Below the pieces are notes generated by a model. It was not told the DNA's origin. It made no database searches and was given only the letters and a program-made list of their open reading frames with translations. Made by a program: the position numbers and the translations under genes. 64,000 nucleotides of DNA, taken from positions 1,466,969-1,530,968 of the forward strand of contig NC_092525.1 of the NCBI RefSeq assembly GCF_037038585.1. Direction: 5' to 3'. The stretch comes from Patagioenas fasciata. Its lineage: Eukaryota; Chordata; Aves; Columbiformes; Columbidae. Positions 1 through 10,240 of this stretch are shown in pieces. Each line of letters opens with the position of its first letter. The stretch's first letter is position 1.

Positions 1-356
1 TAAACAATGTGTTATTAAATCTTCTGTCTCCCTCTTGTCGTGCAGAAGGATCTAAAACGTGAAAAACATCCCCTCATCGTGCAGGCGGTCAGAAAGCATT
101 TACCCCACGTGAACCGGTTAATGAAGGGTACATCTTCTATAACTTCATCGCAATATACATTAACTTGGTAGCTTCTCTTGAATTCCCCCCTTTTCAATAT
201 ACTTGCAAACTCTTTGGCAGTATAAATCTACGAAATATTATCATCTCGCGTTGTGGTACAGCACAATTATTTGTTACCCACTAGCAGTACCAAACAGAAC
301 ACTGTAGCGTAATGTAAGTAAAAACGACTAGCATCAAAATCAGAGTCCTAAGATCA
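1..356. other. AT-rich stretch with no recognised feature
   Basis: The short minus-strand open frame at 15-197 shows no family resemblance and no splice or promoter context. I see nothing else here. The same sequence follows the join at 34417-34772. Confidence 0.5.
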
Positions 357-460
357 ATGCTGACAGAACTGCGAAGCCGCAGCTCCTGCCGGTTCTGGCG
401 TTGGTTTCTGGCACTTCTGACCGCTTCGGGTCAAACGGCGCCTCTTCCCCCGGCCGTGGG

Positions 461-496
461 CTGCAGTACCCGAGTTTCGCCACAGGGCGGCAGCAC
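461..496 (+). promoter_or_regulatory. CTCF-like composite site 1
   Basis: An upstream block CTGCAGTACC (461-470) is followed, after a fixed spacer, by the core GCCACAGGGCGGCAGCAC (479-496). This resembles the extended CTCF motif, an upstream TGCAGT-type block plus a CCAC(C)AG-GGCAGC core. The same 36-bp layout recurs at 1892 and 28688. Binding is inferred, not shown. Confidence 0.6.
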
Positions 497-1099
497 TGAG
501 ACCGCCGCGGCAGTCCCGGGCGAGCGGTCGTGCCGCGTTTCGCGGGAACCCCGCAAAATAAACCCCAGAAAACAAACGCGACAAAACAAAAAAGCACACA
601 GAGAGCCGCGGAACGAAAGCCGCACGTACAGGACACAGAACCCGCCGGGCCTCGCCCCGAGCTCCCGGCGAAGCGGCGCCCGACCCGCCACGCCACCGAG
701 CCTGCAACCGCGCCTTCGCTCCCACCAGCTTCGCCAGCTCGGCCGTAAGGGCAGCGGGGAAACCGAACCGAACGCCTCCTCACCGCGCCGGCCCATCCCA
801 CTCCCCCCGTTCCAACGGCACGGTCACCCTCGCCGCGGACGCAGTCACCTGCCGCCTCTTTCGCCGCTCCGTTCCCCTCGCACTCTCCCACCGTCCCGCG
901 GCGGGAGGCTCCCGGCTGTCGCCTCCTTCCCCTCTGCCTTTCTGCCGCCTCCGGGGACCTCACGAAGGGCTGCCCTGAGCCGCCTACCTCCAGGTCCCCG
1001 GGCGCCGGTTGCAGCAACCGCTCCGCAACCGCCCCGACCCCCGTTCCCGTTAATTCCCGGTACCCACCCCGAGACACCACGGACCCGCTCGCCAGGACC

Positions 1100-1480
1100 C
1101 GCGCTGATTGGCTGCTTTCCACCCCCCCACACTGTCCCTCTATTGGATGCTCCGCCCCTCCGGCAAAATGATAGCCTGCCTAGGCACGTCAATCACCATT
1201 TTCTCCGCCTATCAGCGCTCGCAGTTTGGGCATGCACAGTAGGGAGGCAGCAGCACCCGCTCCCTTCCGCAACACGATTGGCTGCCGAGAACCAGTCAAT
1301 CACCATTCTCTCGGCCCATCAGTACTCGCAGTTTGCTCATGCGCAGTACGGAGCCTCCGACACCCGCCCCTCCGGCAATCTGAGTGGCGGACAGAATGGC
1401 AATTGACGTGCCTTGGCAGCCTATCAGCGATCCGCCCCCCCCCCCCAGCCTTCCCGCGCCATCTGATTGGCCCGCTCTGC
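1100..1480. promoter_or_regulatory. CCAAT-box promoter with an internal duplication
   Basis: ATTGG boxes lie at 1107-1111, 1142-1146, 1277-1281 and 1466-1470, and GATTGGCTG occurs twice. A segment starting GTCAATCACCATT near 1187 is repeated near 1301. In both copies it is followed by ATCAG, CTCGCAGTTTG and an NRF1-like CATGCRCAGTA element. Such NF-Y plus NRF1 arrangements are typical of TATA-less CpG promoters. The transcription start and direction cannot be read from the sequence. Confidence 0.6.
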
Positions 1481-1891
1481 ACCCTCACCCGTCTGCTCTC
1501 CGCCCTGCCGGGACCCCCACGCCCTTTGCCCGCGCGGCTTCCAGCAGCCGCGTTTGAAAGGAAACAACAAACCGCGCTCCTTTGCTTTATGCTGACAAGG
1601 GGGGCGGGTGGTCACCTACCCTTAAATTCATTGTGAACAGAGAGAGCCCTAAGGAGCTCCGGCTGGCAGGTTTCTCTCCCCTGTGCCCGGGACCGAGGAG
1701 ACGCCGCCGCCTCCTGCCGCCGCCTCGCCCGTTCCCCTCGCAGCGGGGCCTCCCCGGGAGAGCCGGGGGCCTCGTTTTTTCCCGGCTGCTCGTCCGACCG
1801 CTGCCCCCCCCTTTCTGACGGGCACGACGCCGCCCGCAGTGGCAGAGTCCCCCTCTTACCCGCGGCACGGGCACCGGGCGCCGCTCCCCAG

Positions 1892-1927
1892 CTGCAGTTC
1901 CGGGCGGTGGCCACCAGACGGCAGCAC
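1892..1927 (+). promoter_or_regulatory. CTCF-like composite site 2
   Basis: CTGCAGTTCC (1892-1901) and the core GCCACCAGACGGCAGCAC (1910-1927) have the same 36-bp spacing and strand as sites 1 and 3. This core is preceded by TG, giving TGGCCACCAG, the closest of the three to the canonical CTCF core. Confidence 0.65.
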
Positions 1928-2108
1928 CGAGCGCGGTCACGCAGCGCCCCCCGGGCCCCGCAGCGCGGGCGCTTTTTCTTGACCCGTGGGCAGCCTGAGC
2001 TCCCCGAACGCGCTTTCCCAGAGCCGCGCACATGGCAGACACACTGATAAAAGATAATAGCCCGACATTGCTAAAATGTGTTTTTTTCCTAAAGATGCCT
2101 TCTGTCCT

Positions 2109-2114
2109 AATAAA
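2109..2114 (+). terminator. Poly(A) signal AATAAA (plus strand)
   Basis: AATAAA is followed within about 30 bp by a GT-rich stretch (TGTGCCCCGTGTCTTGTCTG), the usual downstream element. It could end a short plus-strand transcript starting in CpG island 1. No exon chain linking the two can be shown. Confidence 0.4.
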
Positions 2115-2129
2115 ATACATTGCCTCTCC

Positions 2130-3480
2130 CTGTGCCCCGTGTCTTGTCTGCAGCAGTAACTCGGCTCGCCCGCAGCTGTGGCAGCTCTGCTGCTGCTACA
2201 GGGTCAGTTCCAGCCCTTACCCTCGGCTGAGCAGCAGCCGGGCAGGCGCTGCTGCTCTGGGCGCTGCGCATCCTTCAGGAACGGTTCTCAAACGATCCTG
2301 TGCAACGATGTCCAGAGCCAGGACCCCCGCGGCGGGGGACAGGAGCACACGGCCGGGCCCGTCCCGGCTCGGGGCTGTTTCCGCAGTCGCTGTGAGCTGA
2401 TCCGTGAGCTGGAACCAACCTCCCCATGCCCCGGCCCGGCCCTTTGTCCCCGGCTTTCCCAGGGCAGCGCAGCGGGCTGGGTCACACCAACTGTTCTCTG
2501 CTGGCACCACCCAGCCGGGTCACCTGTGTCTGCGGTTGTGGGGACACCCCACGGGCTCCCTGGAAACGGACATCACAGCACTGAGAGGGGGCGTTCAGGA
2601 GCCTCTGCGCTTTTGGGTTGGTTTGTTTGGGGTTTTTTTCCTTTTGTTGTTTTGATCGTTAGCTTCTTGTTGTCGGTTGGTTTGTTTTTAAGCTGTTACT
2701 CTATATAGCTCATCCATGGTGCTTATAGAGCATGGGTAAATCTACCCTGCTTCCTCACAGGAGACAACCATCTCGCTTTACAACAGGTGATTGAATCTGC
2801 TATAGAAAAGTTCAACCACCTCCTGTACAGCAAAGGATAAAAGAAAGTATGGATTTTTGTTGCATCTAATCCCCAATGCAAGTACCCATTAACAATACAT
2901 TAGCAGTGGGTTCCTTCAAATATTCACAGTGAAGGTAGTTCCTGGCACGATTGTATTAGCGTTCTTACTATTTTACGGGAGAAACACAGGGCACAGCTGA
3001 TTTTGCCCACGTGCAGCGCAGTGATCACACGGGTGCGGTGAACCGGGTGGAAGGCCCTAGAAAAGGAAAATCAGCCTCCGTGTGCAGGGCCAAAACAGAA
3101 ATCCTTTTCAAACTGTGCCATTTTAAAAAGCTACCAGGGGTATAAAGCAGAAAAAAGAGCAGTGAATGTGTATAATGACACAATTAGATGGTTCTCCAGT
3201 TCCATGATGTGCTCTTTTACTGACAGTGTCTGCTGGAGTGGATACCCTGGACACCAACAAGCGGGTCCTGGTGCTGTGCCCATGGTGATTCATCCACTGT
3301 GGCCGTGGGTGTTAGGCCCTGATACAATAGACACAAAACCTTGGGAGGGAGGTGATCACAGTAGAACGCTTAAAGATAATGAGCTAGCAGACTTGATTTA
3401 ATCTTTATTTAAAAATACACATGGCTGCTGTCTTTTCTACAGTTTAGGTAGGACGGGCTCCAATATCTCTATGAATTACA
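2130..3480. other. Intergenic stretch, nothing recognised
   Basis: The first 500 bp are GC-rich and carry a 176-aa plus-strand open frame (2178-2708) without a recognisable domain. The rest is ordinary unique-looking sequence with T-rich runs near 2620-2700. No gene, RNA or repeat family could be supported. Confidence 0.5.
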
Positions 3481-3959
3481 ATACATGACAAAAATTAAAG
3501 GGGGAAAGCTCTATTTTTACAATGGTAAATACAGTCTAAATCAATTTGGGAAACAGGTAAAGGGGTGTAGCAAATGAGGCACAGACGATCCTGTTTTATC
3601 TCAGAAGGCTTTGGCGTATTTACAGCTTTAGGCACAGCGTGTCCAATCCCGTATAAAATGCACTGTCCATACCAATTCAGCCTGTCCCCCGATATAAGGA
3701 CATCAGGATGCCACCCTGCATTCACCAAGGGACAATCCTGATCTAATGTTCTCTGTGTATTCTACACCAATATCTGTTCGTCAACAAACCTTTTACTGGT
3801 TTCAATTTCTTTCCCTGATTGTCCTTTTTCAAATACAATGCGTATGTAACATTTTGTATTGTGTAATATGCATTATATAATAGACAATATATGATTTAAA
3901 ACATATATCTTACTATATATTACATGTAGTGCATTGCTATACTACACATCTCAAGGTAT
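3481..3959 (-). other. Probable decayed retroviral interior, unassigned
   Basis: A 77-aa minus-strand open frame (3495-3728) and AT-rich sequence follow the gag remnant of the second retrovirus in the same orientation. This is probably more of that element, but no domain is recognisable. An independent host sequence is not excluded. Confidence 0.3.
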
Positions 3960-4740
3960 ACCCACCCAGACCTGTGCAGCATATTAATATTCTTTACAGT
4001 GGCCACCATTAATTACAATATTCAATCAGATTCCCCCTGGTAGCTTTCCCCAGGGAGTCAAACGATCCTTTTCCAATGTCACAAAATACAGCCGGGGGGG
4101 ACTTCTTTCGAATCCCTCCTGTCCCTTGTCCACTACCTATTTCACAATCACAATAACAAACAATTGGTTAACCGTAAGTATTGGACTATAAAATCACCCA
4201 AGACACAAGTAACAACAAATCACTAAAGACACAAACAATTATACAATTGCTAAGGCACAAACAGCAAAATCACTAAAGGTACCTTTATCAAATTACTGTT
4301 CCCTTGTTTTTCTCTTTTATTTATTGTTTTCTCATTTTCCTCTTTAGTTTTTTATTTCTTTTTAATTTACCCAATTTACCAAAATGCGCAGACCCAACGC
4401 GCTGGTGTTGCCCACGTCTCGCGCAGGCAGCCTGCAAACAAACCAGACTATGAAAGTGCCTTATCTCATTGATGGGGTTTTACCCACGTCTCGAGCTGGC
4501 CCGAGGATCCGTGATCCCTTCCGGGAATTCCCCGGTGCCGGCACAAGGTCCCAGAGATCCTGGGGTCCACGGGAGGTCAGGCAGATTATCCCATCCTCGT
4601 CGCCAGAAAACGATACCGAAAAGTCGGCAAACAGACTCTCTAACACTGTTTTGAAAGTGTTAAAAAGCAGGCACTTTTATTACGGCGCGCTGGGCACTCG
4701 GGGGATCGCTCCTCTAATCCAGCGTGCGTTCCGCTTTCCT
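3960..4740 (-). mobile_element. Fragment of a second ERV: R-U5, leader, gag start
   Basis: Read on the minus strand: a poly(A) signal AATAAA (4676-4681) in an LTR-like R-U5 tail, then a primer-site-like TGGCGACGAGGATGGGAT (4588-4605), then a leader. A gag matrix-like remnant lies at about 4000-4115, where short peptides such as GNLIEYCN and WWPL are separated by in-frame stops. The priming tRNA is unresolved. The right end is joined directly to a broken integrase of a different element, so the U3 part of the LTR is missing. The matrix-like remnant resembles gamma-type or other ERVs more than the lysine-primed element next door. Confidence 0.55.
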
Positions 4741-6540
4741 CTGGTTTTACATATCCTGGAACTCCTGAAACAGCAAAACACGCCAACCACTGTTTACAGA
4801 CGTCCCGTGCTCTTTCACCAGTGCGTGCAGCCGCAACGAGAAATCTGGAATGAGCGTCTACAGAAACACATACGTATTTACCCACTTCAGAACAACGCGT
4901 TACATCAGCTGGCCGTAATGTCAGTAATCCCTCCTGGATTAACACCCTCTTTGGATGGCACCGGTGCTGACTGTTGGCAATCAGGGCAGGACATAAGAAC
5001 GCTCCTGGCCTGATCCGTTGTAATTTGAAATTGTCGTTTTAACGACTTTGCATTCTGGTGAAAGAGTTTATGTGATAATTTACCTTGCTCCAAGGCTTTA
5101 GGCACAGTAAGCGGCACAGCTCGTGCATCGGCCCTCCTATTGCCTTCCACAAGAGGTCCTGGAAGGGCAGCGCGAGAGCGGATGTGCGCTGCATAAAAAC
5201 CATGACGTCTATGATTTATTAGGAACCATAGCATTCTCAATTCAGCCATCAAAAGAGGATTATCCTCTTCCTTCAGAAAAGAAGCTTCCAGGCGGTTAAG
5301 TATGCCAGCTGCATAATATGAGTCAGTTACAACATTCAAAGGCTCATTACAGAACACTCAAAAGCGATCCTAACAGCTGTCAGCTCAAGAACTTGTTTGA
5401 CCCTTGGTCTCCTTTTTCTACCTTGTGTTTGGAACACTGGGTATCTGAGTTTAGCCACATAATTACAACTTTACGTGAGCGACCAAAGGCATCAGTAAAT
5501 ACAGTCTTGTCACTTACTGGTCGTTGCTGACAGCAGCATTTGCCCTACAACGGTAAATTACCAATTTCAGCCCACAGTTTATGTTGGGGGTAATAAACTG
5601 ATATGTTCCCTGCATATGTTGCCAATGCAATCTGGAAATTCACATCTTCAGTTAATTACCATTGCAAATTCTCCTTTGTTGTAGGAATAAATATACATTC
5701 AAAGTCTGTCCCATACATAGCACATAAACATTCTCTGCCTTTAATTATTGGGTTTGCATACATTTCTTTTATTATCCAAACTGTTTTCATTGGTGTGTGA
5801 GCTAGAAAAACCCATTCCAACTCTTAAAGAATCACTTAATGACTTGTCCCATTGAAACGGTACTGCAAACGGTTGGACGGTATTGGCTATGAGTGCCAGC
5901 CAAACTGGCAGCTGCAAATTGCGTCCCCATCCCTATTTTTGTTCAACAGCATCGAATACTTTCTATATGGCCTGCTGAGCTTTGTCATCCAATACCTGAG
6001 TAGACAATAAATTCAGGTCTCCTTTCAAAAGTGTAAAAAGTAGACACAGTTCCTCTGTGGCAATGCCCAAAATAGGTCGGAGCCAATTTATGGCTCCTAG
6101 CAATTTTGTAAGTCATTTAAGGTCATGATATTATGGAATTTAAGAGGTACTGGCTAAGGAATGATTTCTTGTTCTGTTATTTGCCACCCCAAATATTTCC
6201 ATGGAGCAGTTTTCTGAATTTTTTCTTGTGCAATTTGTAATCTAGCCTTTTGTATAGCGTTACATAGGACTTGCATTACTTGTTGTAGTTCCTGCTCTTA
6301 TAACATGACAAGCAAGATATCATCCATATAACGACAGATACAAGCTGAGGGGTACAGCTTCCTCACAGGTTGTACAGCTGCTGCAACTACTGTCTTGCAA
6401 ATGGTTGGACTATTTCTCATCCCTTGTGGTGATACCACCCAATGCTATCTCTTCATAGGCTCCTCTTGATTAAGTGAAGGAACACAAAATGCAAATCTGG
6501 GGGCATCCTCAGGATGTAGCAAGGTGGCACAGGTGTCCAT
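4741..6540 (-). pseudogene. pol: ERV pol remnant: RT, RNase H, integrase
   Basis: The reverse transcriptase active-site YMDD is encoded at 6319-6330, preceded by a PQGM-type stretch with an in-frame stop. RNase H follows: an FTDAFG segment near 5500, a LELTAV segment near 5385 and a VVTDSYYAAG segment near 5320 hold the expected acidic residues, but in different frames. The integrase N-terminal His-Cys region (LSHKLFHQ... CPDCQ, about 5080-4975) and the start of the catalytic core (DVT... SVDAHSRF, about 4920-4840) are recognisable. The second core acidic motif is degraded to KPEESG. Multiple stops and frame changes make it a pseudogene. The N-terminal part of RT and the protease are absent. 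Confidence 0.85.
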
Positions 6541-6720
6541 GCCATAATTTTGATTTCACCTTGATAATCAGAGTCAATTACTCCAGGTAAAACAAACAAA
6601 CCCAATTTGGTAGTAGATGATCAACCTATTAACAAAGCATGCACACTAGGCACTAAAGGCCCCCACACTCCTCTGGGAATAAGCAATACCACAGCAGTAA
6701 TTAATTATCATCACTGACGG
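6541..6720 (-). pseudogene. ERV dUTPase remnant
   Basis: The peptide PGVIDSDYQGEIKIM on the minus strand matches the conserved dUTPase active-site motif found in the pro frame of betaretroviruses. Immediately downstream (about 6535-6545) the sequence enters the middle of RT, so an internal deletion removed the end of dUTPase, the protease and the start of RT. Confidence 0.75.
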
Positions 6721-6796
6721 GCTGGCAGCCAAGTCCAGCCCTGCACTTCCAGCTGTTCCAGGGAAGAGATCTCGGGTCATGAGTTTAGACTTGAAT

Positions 6797-8395
6797 TTAT
6801 TTGATGGGGGTGGGGGAAGTCCTGTCCCCCACCTCCTGGGAAGGGTTAATTGGCTCCCCCTTTACATTAATCCTTGAATGATGTTCACTCACACAGTGCT
6901 TGCCCTTTCCCCATTTTGGACGATCTCTAGGAGGTACAGCCTTCGAAGTCTGGCGTGCATACTTTGTGTAATCTTTCTTTACACGACCCAGTGTCCCACA
7001 ACAAAAACAATTCGATTTCAGTTCTGTTCCCAATACTTGTAACTGTGCTGCTAAAGCAGCAGCTAGAGAGCTGGTATAATGTTCAGTTGACTTATGTTTT
7101 GACACACTCTCATATCTGCTATAGTACACCTTTCCCTATTCCCCAAATCCTGCAACACACGCTGACAATCAGCATTAGCATTCTCAAAAGCCAATTATTT
7201 TAGTAACAACTCATGCGCTGTGTCATTATCAATTTGTCTCTCCAAAGCAGTTTGCAAGCGGTCTAAAAACAGCGCATAAGGTTCCTGTGATCCTTGCAAG
7301 ATTTTTGAAAAGGACGTATTGGCATCTCTCCCAACCTCCAGTAACTTCCGAACCACTTTCATTGCTAGTTTTGCTATTACACCACATATATATCTCTCTG
7401 GGTTACGCAACTTGATTATCTGGCAAAGCGTGGGCACATTCCCCAGCTAAAGGACTGCAATCAATCCATCTCATCCGATATGCATTATCAACGGTCTCTA
7501 TAGTACAGTTCTCCCAAAAATCAGATAACTACTAGTCAATATACTGTATGGTTAAGATCATTTTCAACAAAGAACGCCAGTCATGTGGAGTAAGTTCGTA
7601 AGAGGAGCTTAATGCTTCAAAAATGTATAACAAATGATAAAGTAACCCCATTTTCTTTAGCTAATGTTGGTAATTCCTTTACAACATCATATGGTAGCTG
7701 CTGAAAGCCTGGAGATTGCTGTTCACAACAGATCACTGGGCATGCCGTAACCACTTTCGAGTCTCCTGTTTTCAAAGCCTCTTCTCTACATTTATCCCAC
7801 ATGGTTTAATTAGTGCGCACTTTCAGTTGCAAAGTAACATCCGGGGGGAATAAATCAGGCTCTTACTCTGGGTCCGTCGGGCCAGGATCAAGGGGCTTGT
7901 CAGGCGACTCCCACAAACCATCATTTGCCAAAAGTGTTCACTGTAGTGTACATGCAGGGGCTTTGTTATCAGCCAATCCTTTATCCACTACTACATCTGT
8001 GGTCAGTGCATTTTTGCCTAATCTATCTACAGGATCCCCCTCCTTCCCTGGCAAGGGAGGAGCAGAAGGTTCACAATTAGTTGCAACCCGCGCAACTACT
8101 TCCTTCTGAGTCGCTATTAAAGCAGACATAATTTTTGCCCAAGTAGATAAATATTCACAAGCAGCTTTATCTCCAGTTGCTGCCTGTTCATATAATTCTC
8201 GTTCAACTTTCTGCCATGCCTCCAACTAAAATGTTCCAGTTGTAGGAAAGTCCAGCACATGATCAGCAAGCCTTTCTTATAAAGTCATTAATCGGACTAC
8301 TGGTACATTGTGATTTTGCTTTCTTAATAAAAGTTGAAGGACATCTAGGGTTTGTTTGGTTCAAGGGATAACTTCCCTCCTATGGTTCCAAATTG
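6797..8395 (-). pseudogene. gag: ERV gag remnant (matrix, capsid, nucleocapsid)
   Basis: The start codon context is mutated: ATA precedes GGKLSLE, where the sister element at 17220 has ATG-GGAGGG, giving a myristoylation-type MGG start. Matrix (8225-7938), capsid (7802-7617) and the capsid C-terminal major homology region (ILQGSQEPYALFLDRL, 7437-7195) follow in shifted frames. The nucleocapsid zinc knuckle (about 7030-6985) reads CFCCGTLGRVKKDY and has lost its histidine and last cysteine. At least three frame breaks are visible. Confidence 0.85.
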
Positions 8396-8515
8396 CTCAT
8401 CTTTTCTTGCTGATGGGTGCACGCTGTGGTTTCTGTTTCCTGGCTCTGTTTCCCTGTCCTTGTTCAATTGGGCTTTGCCACCAGAACGGCTGCTGCCTTT
8501 ACAGCCGCACTCAAA

Positions 8516-8533
8516 GTCCCTGTTCGGGTGCCA
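8516..8533 (-). other. Retroviral primer-binding site, tRNA-Lys type
   Basis: The minus strand reads TGGCACCCGAACAGGGAC, one base from the complement of the 3' end of tRNA-Lys (UUU). It lies 3 bp downstream of the LTR end. Confidence 0.85.
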
Positions 8534-8536
8534 TTT

Positions 8537-8880
8537 GTAGTGAATGTGGCACCGACTCTCTTTTAAGGTGAGACAAGAGACATTTGTTACAAACTCAGGT
8601 TTGCATTTATACTCGCTATGATGCTTGCTCAAGCATTTGCTGATTTGGTAAGTTCGTCATAACATAAGTGATATATTGGTACTGCCATAAAAGCATCGTT
8701 GTCTATACCACAAGCTACCCCCGTCATCCCCCTTGATGTATCATTCCTGTACCAATCCCTCTGTCCTCGATGTATCACGTAGCATACAGTACATGCTTCT
8801 TGTGTTATTCCACTAATGATTGTTCTCACGCTGTCAACTCTCACAGTTTCTCATAGGCCCAATGTCAGAATACTGCCACA
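8537..8880 (-). repeat. ERVK-type 5' LTR (344 bp)
   Basis: It runs TGTGGCAG... to ...CACTACA on the minus strand, with TG/CA ends. A TATA box TATAAA lies at 8606-8611. The poly(A) signal is degenerate (AACAAA), whereas the sister LTRs at 17023 and 17648 keep AATAAA. It belongs to the same family as the LTRs at 16720 and 17486, in the opposite orientation. Confidence 0.8.
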
Positions 8881-10240
8881 ATCACCTTTCTCCTTCCTTG
8901 AGCTCTCCTGACCTGCGGTTCCACCACTGTTGTCTTCTTTCTTGATCCCTCTTGACTCACAGGTGCCCTCCAATCCTCTTTCTCGATCACTCTTCCTCAC
9001 AGGTTCGCCTCCTTCCTTACTTTTCCTTTGCACGCTGCTCCACCTGAAGAGAAACACACAGAGGACTGAGCTACATCAGCCCCAGGGCACTACAGTCAGA
9101 CGGGGGCTGAATCTGGGGGCTGACACCTCCCCACACCCCACAGCGTGCCCGCCTTGCCTTGGCCCCGGCCCCTCACACAGCCCTTCCCCTCAGCTCTGCC
9201 CCTCCGCTGCAGCACAGCTTCCGCACATGCCCTGCTCAGGCTGGACCCCAGTTTCATGGGTTAGAGATATCATAGCTCAGTACAAATCCCCACGGTCCTC
9301 ACCTGCTGTTTGGTGCTTGTGGAGGGTCACACTCCCTGTGCCCCAGGACACTGGCCCTGCCCGGCCCTGCGGGAGTGTCTGGAGCTGCCGCTGGCTGGTT
9401 CTCCAGCTTTAGGGTCACCCGCAGAAGCCCGCTCTCCTCAGCTCTGCACACCCATCCAGTTGCGCCGCCCAGGCAAAGTCAGCTTCACCCTCTGCTCTAC
9501 ACCTCACCTGCAAACAACCAACTTTCAACTGACAACTGTCCAAAACCCACCGACAAACTCTCCAAATCTCAGCCTTTCGCTTGCAACTGCTGCCTCTAGT
9601 GCATCTCACAGACAAGCCTTCAAAATCCCCTCATCCTGCAATAATACTCCAGCACTGATCACCTGCGGGAACAACTACCACAATACCAGGCAAACACCAA
9701 CCAGTTCTGGCACGGAAATATCACTTTCTCCTCAAGATTCCACCCTACACCAACTGCTGACAAACACACGCTGTCCTCACCAAAGCCAAACGCTGCAACA
9801 ACCAGCGACAACTCAAATTTGCGTGGGCGGTGCAAAATTGCAGGGGTGAGCTAACGCAGAGCTGGGCTTGAAAGCTGCAGAGTGTGCACCCTGTGCTATA
9901 ACGTGGCGAGCTACTGCCATTCTGCCTTCTCCCTGGGAGAAGCGCGTGAGCAGAGGCTGCTTCAAGGCACGATGGGAACGGTTTGGTTCTCCGGGTCTCT
10001 CAGGGCGAGAGCGATAAATGTGATCTGTGTCGTGGCGCAGGAACTTCCCGTACACTTGCTCCTCCATTCGGTCTCGGGTGCTGCAAGAGAGGGAGCGAGA
10101 GATTCAGGGCAAGATTGACAACCTCGGCGTCCCCGTCCCAGCCACGGGTCACCCAAACCTGCAGACATCCCGGGAGGCCCCCTAAGATTTACACTCCCCT
10201 ATGCCCCACCCTTGAAGCCTGGACATCGCCAGAACCATAG
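8881..10240. repeat. Cassette R1
   Basis: It starts with pyrimidine-rich copies of a motif containing TTCTTTCTTGATCCCT. On the minus strand this encodes Lys/Glu-rich peptides such as GIKKED. A segment around CTGCTCCACC and GCCTTGGCCCCGG follows, then an 870-bp tail shared almost exactly with R4 (17907-18780). R4 lacks about 75 bp present here near 9215-9275. A strong minus-strand splice acceptor (CTCCCTCTCTTGCAG) ends at 10081, so an exon could start at 10080. Plus-strand open frames of 160 and 179 aa lack domains. Function is unknown. Confidence 0.6.
9813..10080 (-). other. Candidate exon after a strong acceptor (R1 copy)
   Basis: Following the acceptor at 10081 the minus strand is open, with MEEQVYGKFLRHDTDHIY in one frame and PETEWRSK in another. 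The R4 counterpart begins at 18728 with the same acceptor and a similar MEKQVDGKFLRHDTDHIY. Conservation of the acceptor in both cassettes suggests use in a transcript. I do not recognise a protein family, the 3' boundary is not defined, and a noncoding RNA exon is equally possible. Confidence 0.3.

Larger units (their letters stand above)
357..1990. promoter_or_regulatory. CpG island 1
   Basis: GC-rich and dense in CpG, between AT-rich flanks. It contains two CTCF-like composites, four ATTGG (inverted CCAAT) boxes, GC boxes and NRF1-like half sites. Long open frames exist on both strands (349 aa plus, 260 aa minus), but they are what stop-poor GC-rich DNA produces and have no recognisable domain. 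A minus-strand donor-like sequence (GGAG then GTAGGC) lies near 992. It is best read as a promoter, possibly bidirectional. Confidence 0.7.
4741..8880 (-). mobile_element. Betaretrovirus-like (ERVK-type) provirus, truncated
   Basis: On the minus strand the order is LTR (8537-8880), lysine-tRNA primer site (8516-8533), gag (about 8395-6797), dUTPase (about 6720-6541), then RT, RNase H and integrase (6540-4741). The dUTPase after the nucleocapsid and the lysine primer mark it as betaretrovirus-like. There is no env and no downstream LTR: the provirus stops inside the integrase core, where the fragment of another ERV begins. Stops and frameshifts occur in every gene, so it cannot encode a functional virus. 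Target-site duplications cannot be tested with one end missing. Confidence 0.85.

Noticed and set aside
357-1406. 349-aa plus-strand open frame and several overlapping frames in CpG island 1
   Set aside because: Long frames exist on both strands at once, with Pro/Arg-rich composition and no domain. Stop-poor GC-rich DNA explains them.
2032-2400. Frame starting MADT as a HINT-type W-linked gene
   Set aside because: Only the first residues recall HINT proteins. No histidine-triad motif or other HINT exon was found in the unit.
4384-5013. 209-aa plus-strand open frame
   Set aside because: It lies antisense to the integrase and LTR-leader sequences of the ERV relics, which explain this region.
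8629-8844. 71-aa minus-strand open frame
   Set aside because: It lies wholly inside the U3 region of the LTR and is not conserved in the sister LTR.
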